A stretch of 64,000 bases of DNA from Sorghum bicolor (GCF_000003195.3 NC_012871.2:45192378-45256377); one strand, 5' to 3'. Numbered from the stretch's first letter, positions 35,701 through 45,704 are shown. Translations and numbers: made by a program. Notes: generated by a model not told the origin, from the sequence alone.

Positions 35701-36437
35701 TAAATAAAGGAGAGAACTCTGGAAGTCGGCAGCTGTCAGACACTAAGAGGGAAGGTCCATCGGCAGGCGTCAACATGGTCTTCATGTTGCCGATGGAGTT
35801 TCTTGCACCAGCCAGTGACAATGACCTGGAATTTTCTGATCAGATAGCTCAGTTGGCTCTGGATCCGATGACGGCTATCTTTGAGAAACCTGCCGATGAC
35901 GAGAGGCAGCATCTTAAAGCTTTGTTCCTCAAAGGAAGGGTTGATGGGCAGCCAATGACTAAGATCCTAGTTGATGGTGGAGCTGCTATTAATATTATGC
36001 CGTATGCAGTATATCGGAAGCTTGGGAAAGGGGATCAAGATTTGACCAAGACCGATATAATGCTCAAAGACTTTGAAGGAAACGTGTCTCCAGTCAAGGG
36101 GGCGATATGTGCAGAGTTGACCATCGGCAGCAAAACCTTGCCGACAACTTTTTTCGTGATCAGCGGAAAAGGTGCCTACAATTTATTATTGGGGAGAGAT
36201 TGGATTCATGCCAATTGTTGTGTCCCATCTACAATGCATCAGTGCTTGGTTCAGTGGGTAGGTGACAAGATTGAGATCGTCCCAGGGGATTCTTCTTATG
36301 TTATCGCATCGGCAGAAGCGGATACTTATGAAAAGACTAGGTGCATTTCAGGAGAAGTTTGGGAGAAAGATTTTCTCAAAGTTGCCGATTATGAGATTCC
36401 ACCGATCCAAGCAGTCGGTTCTGACGACGGTTTTTAA
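32790..36437 (+). CDS. gag: N2 Gag-protease polyprotein
   Basis: The CDS is 1215 codons. The ATG at 32790 is the first after the primer-binding site; the open frame extends upstream into the LTR but cannot be translated from there. Residues 1-430 are Gln/Pro/Gly-rich. The retrotransposon Gag domain is at about 440-600, and a Cys/His knuckle (C-x2-H-x4-H-x4-C) lies near residue 680. An Arg-rich basic region follows at about 790-940. The aspartic protease centres on Asp-Gly-Gly at codon 1062. The ORF is intact. Its TAA overlaps the ATG of pol as TAATG after a run of five T, which permits re-initiation or a -1 frameshift. Confidence 0.92.
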   Translation: MSISDLDQENVIPVTEANLKDEQKQAIAQAMEEFKQQCLRSFSINRSGEVVQKDALSAPRQVTFDANPGKLQDMVDNAINRALINQAGVLSNTVFNAVARTFKEGQIPPDYVGPSHHQPTAPEVTAPSAALTNASAQSAVPPSTLGTTGALSMPMATNPQISVGQHKLTTDMLASAMSGLTLPPNWWGYGMPPELTPGTSQITDMRGKTPMTSAPSNVPVNQSPRYTTTTTARPHTGNPQDSMFQMPNASAESMLMQQRPMAQSGYVNSTMVPNYQSSAAPMPMNANNGWLGQQAFPQSPQQGYQTTGFQQGQVYPGFQGQGIPNQLINFGQQLGGQPIGGQQFGSPQIGGQVTNTMFHAGHVPNRHVEVRHQVPDPQPPHRQDADAYWADKIAEVMREQFGIKPKVNTYSYRTPYPPAYDLIPLPHRYKVPDFTKFSGQDDTSTMEHVNRFIIQCGEAGNRDELRVRLFSSSLSGSAFTWFISLPPNSVITWADLEKQFHKYFFSGVHEKKITDLVKLRQRNDESVEGFVQRIREVKNKCYSLVLDDRQLADLAFQGLLPHIRDKYASQEFESLSHLVQRISDQDIKPFEPKRTWNKKVSFVDEATSSDSDEEPVIGLAEWVKNKKPMSCPFGQKEPEKFAFDTAKADRIFDFLLQEGQIKLSPNHVIPSAEELKRMRYCKWHNATSHDTNECKVFRQQLQSAIKSGRIKFDSSKAQKPMKIDQHPFPTNMLDAKGKAKVLTSETAEKSASVDPQHQVTTADARNKGLVQEGTSSGRPPRSGIVITHRRPRGNWQQREDRYRCQREDYRREEERRRQEWNRHRDHWNCPFFIHCWEENIKLPTVRDCPECNGYDRYDRTDRRYHDDERRFNGPIRGRASVHDRLGGRLSVHDRLGDRVQYFPRNQEELEEMANAWVPDEFIFCRDANTHRMESRENRRPAARQKPLPPWCPGGLTKTQKRRLQRERQEELNKGENSGSRQLSDTKREGPSAGVNMVFMLPMEFLAPASDNDLEFSDQIAQLALDPMTAIFEKPADDERQHLKALFLKGRVDGQPMTKILVDGGAAINIMPYAVYRKLGKGDQDLTKTDIMLKDFEGNVSPVKGAICAELTIGSKTLPTTFFVISGKGAYNLLLGRDWIHANCCVPSTMHQCLVQWVGDKIEIVPGDSSYVIASAEADTYEKTRCISGEVWEKDFLKVADYEIPPIQAVGSDDGF

Positions 36438-39400
36438 TGGATAGATTCGCCGATGATGGAAAATTAGGCCAGGGGTTCACATCGGCCGATGATTTGGTAG
36501 AAGTAGATATAGGTAGTGGTGATAAGCCTAGGCCTACTTTTATTAGTGCTAAATTAGATCCTGAGTGTAAGCGACAATTGACTAGTTTGTTAAAGGAATA
36601 TAAAGATTGCTTTGCTTGGGATTATACAGAGATGCCTGGTTTAGACCGATCAATTGTCGAACATCGGTTACCCATCAAGTCTGGATTTCGGCCACATCAA
36701 CAACCAGCCCGCCGATGTAATCCTAACATTCTACCTGATATTAAGGCCGAAATCACTAAACTTATTGAAGCTAAGTTTATTCGGCAGTGTCGGTATGCCG
36801 AATGGATTTCCAATGTTGTTCCGGTTTACAAGAAGAACGGGAAGCTTCGGGTGTGCATTGATTTCAGGAATCTCAATAAAGCTACGCCGATGGATGGATA
36901 CCCAATGCCTGTCGCCGATCTACTGGTTGATGCTGCGGCTGGCCATCGGATCATCAGCTTCATGGATGGTAATGCAGGTTACAATCAAATATTCATGGCA
37001 GAGGAGGATATTCCAAAAACCGCATTCAGGTGTCCTGGTCATGTTGGACTATTTGAGTGGATAGTCATGACTTTTGGATTAAAGAATGCTGGTGCTACTT
37101 ATCAAAGGGCTATGAATTTTATATTTCATGAGTTCATCGGCAAGCTCGTAGAGATTTATATTGATGATGTGGTGGTTAAGTCTGGAGATTTCTCAAAGCA
37201 TCTTGCCGATTTACGAAAAGTGTTGGAGTGCACAAGGAAGCATGGATTGAAGATGAATCCCAACAAGTGTGCATTTGGCGTATCGGCAGGGCAGTTTCTT
37301 GGTTTTATGGTACATCAGAGGGGTATTGAAATTAGTCGAAGATCTATTGATGCCATCAATAAAATAGTGGCCCCTACCAATAAAACCGAGCTCCAATCCT
37401 TGATCGGCAAGGTAAATTTTATCAGAAGATTTATATCGAATTTATCTGGGAGGATTCGTGCGTTCAGTCCTCTTCTTAAATTGAAAGCCGATCAAGAGTT
37501 TGTTTGGGGAGAAGAACAGCAGTTGGCTCTGGATGAAATCAAGAAGTATCTAGTAAATCCTCCAGTTTTAGTTCCACCTCAACAAGGGAAGCCCTTCAAA
37601 TTGTATTTATCTACCGATGGATCGGTTATCGGTTCAGCTTTAGTTCAAGAATTTGAAGGGAAAGAGAGGGTAATTTATTATTTGAGTAGGAGGTTGATTG
37701 ATGCTGAAACCAGGTATTCGGCCATTGAGAAGCTGTGCTTATGCTTATATTTTTCATGTATCAAGCTGAGACATTACCTGTTGTCGGCCGAATGTGTTGT
37801 TGTTTGCAAAGATGACGTGGTCCGATACATGCTATCTATGCCGATTATGAGTGGTAGGATCGGTAAATGGATTTTAGCGCTGTCGGAGTTCGATTTGCGT
37901 TACGAATCGGCTAAGGCAGTCAAAGGGCAGATTATGGCCGATTTTGTGACTCAGCATTGCGGTCTAGTGGAAACCTTGGAAATTGCACCCTGGACGCTCT
38001 TCTTTGATGGATCTACCTGTGACCGGGGAGCAGGAATCGGCATTGTATTAGTTTCTCCTAAGGGGAGGAAGTATGAGTTTTCCTTGCCGATTGTTGCTAC
38101 ATCAACAAATAATCAGGCTGAGTATCAAGCTCTGATCAAGGGATTGGAGTTGTTAAGAGAAGTTCATGCTGATGCTGTTGAAATATTCGGGGATTCTATG
38201 TTGGTTATAAATCAATTGGCCGGAAGCTATGAATGCCGAAGTGAAGTTCTCATAACCTATTTCGAGAGAAGTATGCAACTGTTAAAGGAATTCAAGGACT
38301 TCCGATTGGAGCATATTCCCCGATTACATAATGAAGACGCTAATCGGTTAGCCCAGCATGCCTCGGGATATCAGCCAATGATTAATACGACATCGGCAGT
38401 CAGTGCCGGTGATTGGAGGAAAGAAATTATTGATTATCTAAAAGATCCATCCAAAAAAGTTGAAAGACGGGTTCGATTTCAGGCAACCAAGTATGTGCTC
38501 CTTGAAAATGAATTGTATTATCGAACTGTCGACGGAATTCTTCTCCGATGCTTGGGTGATGATGAAGCCAGAAGTTTGATGGGGGAAATCCATGAAGGAG
38601 TGTGTGGAGCGCATCAGTCAGCTTTTAAGATGAAGTGGATGATTCGAAGGAATGGATATTTTTGGCCAACCATACTTGAGGATTGTTTTGGATATTTCAA
38701 GGGATGTCAAGGTTGTCAAAAGTTCGGTAATATCCAGAGAGCACCAGCGTCGGCTATGAATCCTATAATAAAACCTTGGCCGTTCCGGGGATGGGCCATT
38801 GATCTGATCGGCCAGATTTATCCACCATCTAGCAAAGGGCATAAGTTCATTCTAGTTGCCACTGACTATTTCACTAAGTGGGTCGAAGCTATTCCTTTGA
38901 AGAAAGTCACATCGGCCAATATGATTGATTTTGTGAAGGAGCATATTATTTACCGATTTGGGATTCCCCAAACGATTACTACCGATCAGGGCACCATGTT
39001 CACGTCGGGGGAGTTCGATTAATTCGCAATCGGTATGGGAATTAAAGTGTTGAATTCTTCTCCTTACTATGCTCAAGCCAATGGGCAGGCCGAAGCGTCT
39101 AACAAAGGAATTATCAAGCTTATTAAACGAAAGATTGAAGAAAATCCTAGGCGGTGGCATACATTGTTAAATGAAGCACTATGGTCTTATCGGATGGCTT
39201 GTCATGGATCAACCAAGGTGTCACCCTATCAATTGGTGTATGGACATGATGCAGTGTTGCCTTGGGAGATTAAGGCTGGATCTAGGCGATTATCTTTTCA
39301 AGATCAATTGGCTGCCGATGATTATGCCACTTTGATGACCGATGAGTTAGATGATTTAGCAGGGCATCGGTTAAAGGCTTTAATGAGTATAGAAGAAAAT

Positions 39401-39670
39401 AAGAAGAGAGTTGCTAGATGGTATGATAAGAAAGTAAAGGCTAAGGAGTTTGCCGATGGGGATTTGGTATGGAAGTTGATTTTGCCAGTCGGGACTAAAA
39501 GTTCGAAGTTTGGGAAGTGGTCTCCTAATTGGGAAGGTCCTTATCGGATAAGACACTCAGCTCCTGGTAATGCCTATATTCTAGAAACTCTCGAAGGAGT
39601 TGAATTTCCCAGAGCATTAAATGGCAAATATTTAAAGAAGTACTACCCCAGCATATGGGTCGATGCATAA
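36437..39670 (+). pseudogene. pol: N2 Pol: RT, two RNase H domains, integrase (one nonsense codon)
   Basis: From ATG 36437 the frame is open to TAA 39020-39022 and then, in the same frame, to 39670. RT carries Tyr-Ile-Asp-Asp with the Asp pair at codons 243-244. A degenerate first RNase H (around residue 390) is followed by a second RNase H with Phe-Phe-Asp-Gly-Ser at codons 522-526; the dual arrangement is diagnostic of the Tat lineage. Integrase has its Cys pair near codon 757 and catalytic Asp at 789 and 850. The stop falls between the second Asp and the catalytic Glu, so integrase is cut unless the stop is read through. No chromodomain is seen. Confidence 0.9.
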
Positions 39671-39680
39671 AAGTTTAAGT

Positions 39681-39701
39681 GCCGATAACACTCCTATCGG
39701 C
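39681..39701. terminator. N2 hairpin 1 between convergent genes
   Basis: GCCGATA and TATCGGC form a perfect 7-bp stem around a 7-base loop, 11 bp after the pol stop. The stem is made from two inverted copies of the over-represented hexamer. A role at the 3' ends of the converging transcripts is inferred from position only. Confidence 0.45.
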
Positions 39702-39743
39702 TGGATTCAAATGTTTGGGGGCAGACTTAATGTTTCAAAAGAT

Positions 39744-39764
39744 GCCGATAACAGTCTTATCGGC
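39744..39764. terminator. N2 hairpin 2 between convergent genes
   Basis: A second hairpin has the same 7-bp stem and 7-base loop, 63 bp after the first. The loops differ at two bases, so the structure and spacing look duplicated. Confidence 0.45.
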
Positions 39765-39815
39765 TAGACCAAAAGCTAAAAGCGGAAAAACAAAGGTGTG
39801 TTGCCGATGAAAGCT

Positions 39816-42800
39816 TCAGATGTTCAGCAGCGTTTGGATGGCTGATATGGCGCGCAGCCGAATCTGATTGGCTGTCTCTATTTCTTTGATATCATCATCG
39901 GCAGAACCTTCTATCGGCTTCAGCTTCCTCTTCAGCTGCAGCGCTTTGCGACCATGGACGTTTCGTTCTTGTTCAAGGTGCTTGATGGTCTCCGGCAGTT
40001 GACTCTCTTCTTGCTGGGCTTGGGACAGAGCATCCTCTACTTGCTTGAGTTCGGCCAGTAGAGCTTCTCTTTTTGCCGATAGATCAGATACTTTCTGCTT
40101 CAGTGCATCACCTGAGGACTTTAAGGTGCCGATGTTCTTATGTTTCTCATCGGCTAAGAGTTTTTCTTTCATCATCTCCTCAGAAAGCTGGATTTGAGCG
40201 GCTCTATCGGCAAGGCGTCGAGTGGCTCTCTGGTACTGTAGCTGGCGGCTTTCTAGGTGTGCAGCATGGAAGAGGGTTTCTTCAGCATCGGCAGGAATTT
40301 GGCCTCTAAGGGTCTTGAACAGGGCCTTGGCTGGGTCAGAATCGTTGACTAGTTGAGTTGTGTCTTGATGAAGTATGGCCGATAGCTCTTCCAGCTTAGC
40401 TCTGGTTTCTGCCGATACAGTTCCAACTGCCCGAGAGGAGCTTGCTTCCTCGCCTTCTTCTTCGAAGATATCAATGGCGAAGGAGAATAAGCTGTCGGGA
40501 GAATCTTGTTCCTGAAAATGAAGATGAAATAAGTCATTTTTATGGTCAAAACTTCGGCAGACGATACTGGTGGAAAATTGGATGACTTACTTGCTTCAAG
40601 GCGATTTCTTGCCTTTGACTCAAAGATGCCGATGGAGCTACAGGTTGATCGGCAAATGTTGCCGATGGAACGATATCGCCTGAAAGAAGACAGGAAGGGT
40701 TATGAGACTAAATGAGAATAAGTTTATCGGCGGAAGTATTGTTGAGATATGTTACCCGGAGGAGGAACAACAGTTATCTGAATCGGGGAAACCGCCGATG
40801 ATATAACTGGACCTGCCGGGCCAGTTGCTTGTTCACCCACGTCAGATGATGTACCTTCTGTTTGAGGTTCTTCCTGTTGGGGTTCTTCCATCTGTGGTGC
40901 TTCCTGCATTGGTTGGGGAGATGGTGCTTGCTGTGTCTGGACTTCTGGAGAAGAAGGGGAAGATTCCACCGGGATTGGAGACACCGGAGGAGGAGGGGGA
41001 GTTGCCACTTTCTGGCGCTTTGTTCCAGCCTTAGCACCTTGGGTGCCCTTCCTCTTGGGCTGGCTAGACTGGGGGGCATCGGTACCTTGGCGTTTCGCTT
41101 TTGCCGATGCACCAGTTTGCTGCAACAACAAAAAGGAGTTTATGAGCACAGATAGCCGATACAAAGATAGTTAGCATAAATGAAAAGGGTTTGACAAATT
41201 GCCCTGAAAGCTTGCGCCAGAGTGGAAGCAGCTACCGTTGGCGATGTCTGAGTTTTCCTGGTGGTAACTTTCTTGAGGCGCGCACCCCGATGCACGATGG
41301 AAGCCAGAGTGGGAGCATTGTGGCCGATTGAGGAGATCGGGCCTGATGGGAACAAGTCGATCGGCTTGCCACTCCTGCTAACCGATGGGGGGGTGTTGTC
41401 AACCTGCAAAAGGAATACAGGGGTAAGTTACCGATGGAAATAGTATTGGAAAATGAGACATCGGTTTAAAATACTTACAGTGTCATCAGGGACTTCGTAT
41501 TCGGGGTCGATCATGCTGCGGTATGAAAGGGCCGATCTGCAGAATAGATTCTCTTTCCATTCTGCCCACCATAGCTTGTATGCCTGAGTGATAAAGGCAG
41601 CTGGAACCCATTCTGACAGATCTACATCTGTATCGGCATTTGGTGGTAGCTGGGCTACTCGAGTCCACTCGAGAAGGTTGGTGATGGGTTCTCTGGGCTT
41701 TATCACATCGGCATAAGGAAGTGCAATCGGCAACTGGCCGAAAGCTAGCTGGCGAGCTAATGCCGATGGATTATAAAATTCATAGGATTGGGGAGAGGTT
41801 TTTGTGCTACCGAAGAAATTCACTGGTATGGCTCTGGGAGTCACAATTGCCATCATCACCTCATTGTCCCTGTCGAGAGCTTCATCAAATGGATTGAAGG
41901 TCAGAGGGAGCATACTGTCTGGGTCGTCATAAGCCAGCCATGGTCGCTCATCTCTGGACAGACCCTCATACAGAGTCTCGAAGAATCGGCCGATCTGATC
42001 CGGATTGTTCCCTGAACCGGGTAAGACTATAACGGCTTCGCCAAAGTTCAAGGGGGCACGCGTTGCCGATTCCTCTTCACCCAACACATGATTCTCGGCT
42101 ATATCTCTTGGGAACTGCTGTGAGAACAAGTTGAAATCAAGGCGCTTATGCAGGTGCAGATTGAGCCACATATTAATAAACCACCAGGGGCCTCCCAAGT
42201 TGCCGATGGATTGGCCAAGCAGGAGTTTCTGGGCTACCTGATGAAGAAGGTGGTAAACAGCGCCGAGCAAATATCGGCCGAGAGGAAATTGGCCACCGCT
42301 AGCCAGTCTTTCTGCTGCCGATAGATAGACAGAAGTCGGTCCTGCCGATCGACCACAGAATACAAACTTGTCCAGCCACATGTTCAGAAAGGTGGTTTGC
42401 TCCTTTATGGTGACAGGCCCTTTCCCGCGGTACTTCTGGATGTACCCTGACCAACCGCCGATAGCGCGAGTCTCCACTTTGGCACTGGGGGCAGTATCAA
42501 AAAAGTGGCTGCTATCGGCAGAAGATATATCTAGCCCAGTGAGCATGGCTACATCGGCAAGGGTAGGAGAAGCAGGGCCGTGGCCAAAAACAAAAGCATT
42601 GAGAGTGTCTGACCAAAAGTAGGATGCAGCTATCAGCTGTGATTCGTTCCTGTGCATATCGGCAATGGATAGCCTAATGCATTGAGCTAGCTTCCACTCA
42701 CCCCACTGGACTTCATAAGAATTGCTGACCCTCAAAAACCAATCTTTCCACCCTACAGTAGGGCTGGGCCAAGAGCGAAAGGTGTCTTTCCACAGATCTA

Positions 42801-43080
42801 AAGAGAAGTTTTCGGCTCTAAAGGGAATCCTGTTGGTTTCTGCATTGATAAAGTCGGTTGGATCTGGATTCCCTAGAGGGCCGAGGCACTGAAGGTGTGG
42901 TTGATCGGTAGGGATGACAATTTTGTTGGACAATTCCTAGTGTTTTGGGGAATAAAAATACAAAGAAAAAGGAAAAGGAAGATATTCAGTAAGATGAATC
43001 GTAGATGAACAGGAATGCGAGAAAAGGTACAGGAGATGAGATGGAAGTCTGACCTTAGGGACGACGAAGCCAATGGCCAT
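39816..43080 (-). CDS. N2 antisense gene: plant-mobile-domain protein, six predicted exons
   Basis: Predicted exons (minus strand) are 43080-43054, 42936-41479, 41403-41203, 41119-40756, 40679-40591 and 40511-39816, giving about 944 residues with no stop. Four introns are GT-AG and the third is GC-AG; every junction keeps the frame. The ATG at 43080 is the first after a TATA box. Residues about 10-495 form the aminotransferase-like plant mobile domain, found in MAIN/MAIL1-type proteins and in some Ty3/gypsy and Mutator-like elements. A basic, possibly nuclear-targeting stretch and a Pro/Gln/Glu-rich linker follow. The C-terminal 230 residues include a long coiled coil. The gene converges with pol. 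Its function in the element is unknown. Confidence 0.85.
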
Positions 43081-43229
43081 CTTGTCGTGAAGAGGACGTT
43101 GGAGGGCACCGGAGTTGATGAAGAGGAGTGCTTGTCGGAGATCTTGAGGGTTGTAAATGGCGCCGCCGCTGGAAAAGCAAAGTTGAATAGTAGAATGGTG
43201 TAATGGGGGAGGAGTACCCAAGAAGGAAC

Positions 43230-43237
43230 TATTTATA
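43230..43237 (-). promoter_or_regulatory. TATA box of the N2 antisense gene
   Basis: TATAAATA on the minus strand lies 150 bp upstream of the first ATG. With a start site about 30 bp downstream, the ATG at 43219-43221 would be excluded and 43080 would be the first usable one. The flanking 750 bp (about 42663-43413) is the longest stretch of N2 without GCCGAT/ATCGGC. Confidence 0.65.
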
Positions 43238-43707
43238 GGACAAGATGGGCAAGGGCAAATCCGACTTATCTCTTTGCCGCATCCGAGAGGCCCGAAGGTA
43301 CTCAGGTGGATATGGTAACTGTTCGCACGGTAATCCAGGGATTGTGCAGGTGATTTGACAGGAAGCGGTCATTATCTAAAGATATTTTACTGTGCGAGAT
43401 CTCCTGGTCGGTCCATCGGCGATATTCTATAACGGTCATCTTGCCGATGGGCGGATGGAGGGGAGGTAACCGTTTTTGCGAATATCCTGGTCAGAGCATC
43501 GGCAGATCTTTGTAACGGTATTGTTGCCGATGTACGACCAAGAAAGATACCCGTTTAGGAAGTTGGGGATTTCGAGGAATCTGCGGAGGATTAGGATCAG
43601 AGTTGTCCAGATTGAGGTTGTCGGTTACCAGATTAGGAGCATTAATTGCGGAGAAGGCATCATTACTGCAGAGAATTTCGGAGCATTAATAGTTTTATAC
43701 TCCGAAA
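43238..43707 (+). other. N2 region between antisense promoter and 3' LTR
   Basis: No gene is supported. It should contain upstream control sequence for the antisense gene. Four GCCGAT/ATCGGC copies lie between about 43413 and 43530. Confidence 0.5.
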
Positions 43708-43719
43708 CTGGGGGGCATG
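43708..43719 (+). other. N2 polypurine tract
   Basis: The G-run in ACTGGGGGGCAT lies directly before the 3' LTR. A similar TTTGGGGGCAG at about 39712 follows pol and may be a second, internal tract. Confidence 0.65.
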
Positions 43720-44409
43720 TGTTGACACCATTTTTGGGCACGTGTCCAGGATGGCAGGATAGGGTGGCAGTACGATGCGGGTTGCTGATGAGGATGGTTG
43801 CCGATGAGGGAGAGGTTGAATGTGACTAAGTCCACAGGCAGTAATATGGTGCCGATGACTGGATAAGAAGGTCTGCCAATGACTATGGCAAGGGGATTGC
43901 CGATGACGCGAAGGAGGAGTCCGGAAGCTGCCAGTTGTCATGTGGAGGAGTTTCGGTTTGTCACGAAGGATAATTTTATTATTTCCTTAGTTATTTGCAT
44001 CGTTTTGTATACGGATTCCGTGTAATTTGGAATTCGAATTCTAATCGTGTCTGGTCGTAGCTCTTTGAGCAGGGTATAAATATAAACCCTAGGACCTTGT
44101 AATCAGAGAATCAAGAAATCAATCAAACACACGTTTTTACTCATATTCCAGCATCTACTTTTCGACGACTTCGTCATATTCTTTTTCCTTTTATTACGAG
44201 TTCTTAGGAATCCGTCGACTTAAGCTCGGCGTGTTCTCGAGTTCCGCGTGAGTACCTCTTAGCCGTGACATCCGGGCGTATCGCTGTTGTCAGGACTAAA
44301 GTATTCGAGTTATCACCTTTGCCGATAGCAAGGTCAAATCGGCTGGCACGCCTTAACGTTTGAATCGGGTATTAGCCCTTTGTGTTTGCAGATCAGTTTT
44401 GCATCAACA
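43720..44409 (+). repeat. N2 3' LTR
   Basis: It is 690 bp and differs from the 5' LTR at two positions by eye: GCCGAT changed to GCCAAT near 43877, and one G/A difference near 43972. It is followed by GAGCT. Confidence 0.95.
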
Positions 44410-45663
44410 GAGCTGCGAAATCAGATCTTATCTGAGGCTCATTCATCCAAATTGTCTATCCATCCTGGTAGTAGCAAGATGTATCAGTATTTAAAACCTT
44501 TGTTTTGGTGGACAAAGATGAAAAAGGAGATTGCTGCTTTTGTCGCTCGCTGTGACAATTGTTGTCGTGTGAAGGCTGTTCACATGAAAGCTGGTCTGCT
44601 TCAACCCTTGTCAATCCCTGGTTGGAAATGGGAAGAAGTCAGCATGGATTTCATCAGTGGACTCCCAACTTCTGTTAAGGGTTACGACTCCATCTGGGTG
44701 ATTGTAGATCGTTTGACCAAGGTTGCTCGATTTATTCCAGTCCGAACTGACTATCGTCCACATCAGTATGCGGAGTTGTATTTCGAGCACATTGTTCGTC
44801 AGTATGGTGTGCCTCGAACAATCATATCAGATCGTGGACCATAGTTCACTGCTCGTTTTTGGGAATATCTGCATGAGCAAATTGGTACTCATTTAGTCCG
44901 CAGCTCTGCTTATCATCCCCAAACAGTTGGACAAACTGAATGAGTTAACCAAATCCTTGAAGACATGTTGAGGGCATGTGCTCTCTCTTCAAAAGGTTCT
45001 TGGGTTAAGTGGTTGCCATTAGCTGAGTTCTCCTACAACAATAGTTGTCAGGAGAGTATCAAGATGGCTCCATTTGAAGCCTTGTATGGTCGAAAGTGTC
45101 GAACCCCGTTGAATTGGGTAGAAGCCGGAGAGCGAAGGTATTATGGCATCGATTTCGTGAACGAAGCAGAGCAGAAAGTCCATACTATCCAGCAACATCT
45201 GGAAGCTGCTCAAGCTCGTCAGAAAAGTTATGCCGACAAGAGAAGGAAGCCGATTGAGTTTTCAGTTGGTGACCATGTGTACATCAAGGTGTCTCCGATG
45301 AAGGGTGTACAAAGGTTCGGAGTCAAGCGAAAGCTTGCACCTCGTTATGTGGGACCTTATCGGATTCTCGAAAAGAAAGGGAATGTGGCATACAAAGTTC
45401 AACTCCCAGTTGCGCTTCGAGCTATTTTTCCTGTCTTCCACGTATCACAATTGAAGAAGTGCCTTCGTGTACCGGAGGAACGAGTGGAAGTTCGAGATAT
45501 CAAGTTGAAGTCTGACCTGGTGTACGAGGAGAAACCCATAGCGATTCTTGATCGCAAGGAACGGGAGATGCGTAATCGTGTGGTTAAGCTCTACAAGGTG
45601 TTGTGGAGCAACCACGGGGAAGAATATGCCACTTGGGACAAAACATTCTTCGAAAATCAGTGA
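44410..45663 (+). pseudogene. pol: T pol, body B, 3' part (integrase and truncated chromodomain)
   Basis: Integrase resumes at the GAGCT duplication with its zinc-binding motif and catalytic Asp positions as in body A. TAG at 44842-44844 and TGA at 44941-44943 are the same two stops as in body A. Near 45640 an in-frame 27-bp deletion removes nine codons of the chromodomain's C-terminal helix. The native stop is TGA at 45661-45663. Confidence 0.9.
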
Positions 45664-45692
45664 GCATTCAAATCTCGGGACGAGATTTTTGT

Positions 45693-45703
45693 AAGGGGGA
45701 GGG
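45693..45703 (+). other. Body B polypurine tract
   Basis: AAGGGGGAGGG lies one base before LTR 3. Confidence 0.8.
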
Positions 45704-45704
45704 C

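Larger units (their letters stand above)
32054..44409 (+). mobile_element. N2: near-intact Tat-lineage Ty3/gypsy element with an antisense gene
   Basis: N2 is 12,356 bp, with 690-bp LTRs that differ at only two sites by eye and clean GAGCT duplications. It reads: primer-binding site, Gag-protease (32790-36437), Pol with two RNase H domains (36437-39670), paired hairpins, a six-exon gene on the opposite strand (43080-39816), and a polypurine tract. The second, archaeal-type RNase H and antisense ORFs are established traits of the Tat/Ogre lineage. One stop in integrase (39020-39022) is the only clear defect. GCCGAT/ATCGGC is extremely over-represented throughout. Confidence 0.95.

Noticed and set aside
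40073..41155. Plus-strand ORFs opposite the antisense exons of N2
   Set aside because: They are shadows of the spliced minus-strand gene, whose exon junctions and frame are consistent.
43663..43941. Minus-strand ORF at the N2 3' LTR (also 31817-32275)
   Set aside because: It lies in LTR sequence and, at the left copy, continues antisense to T pol; no domain.
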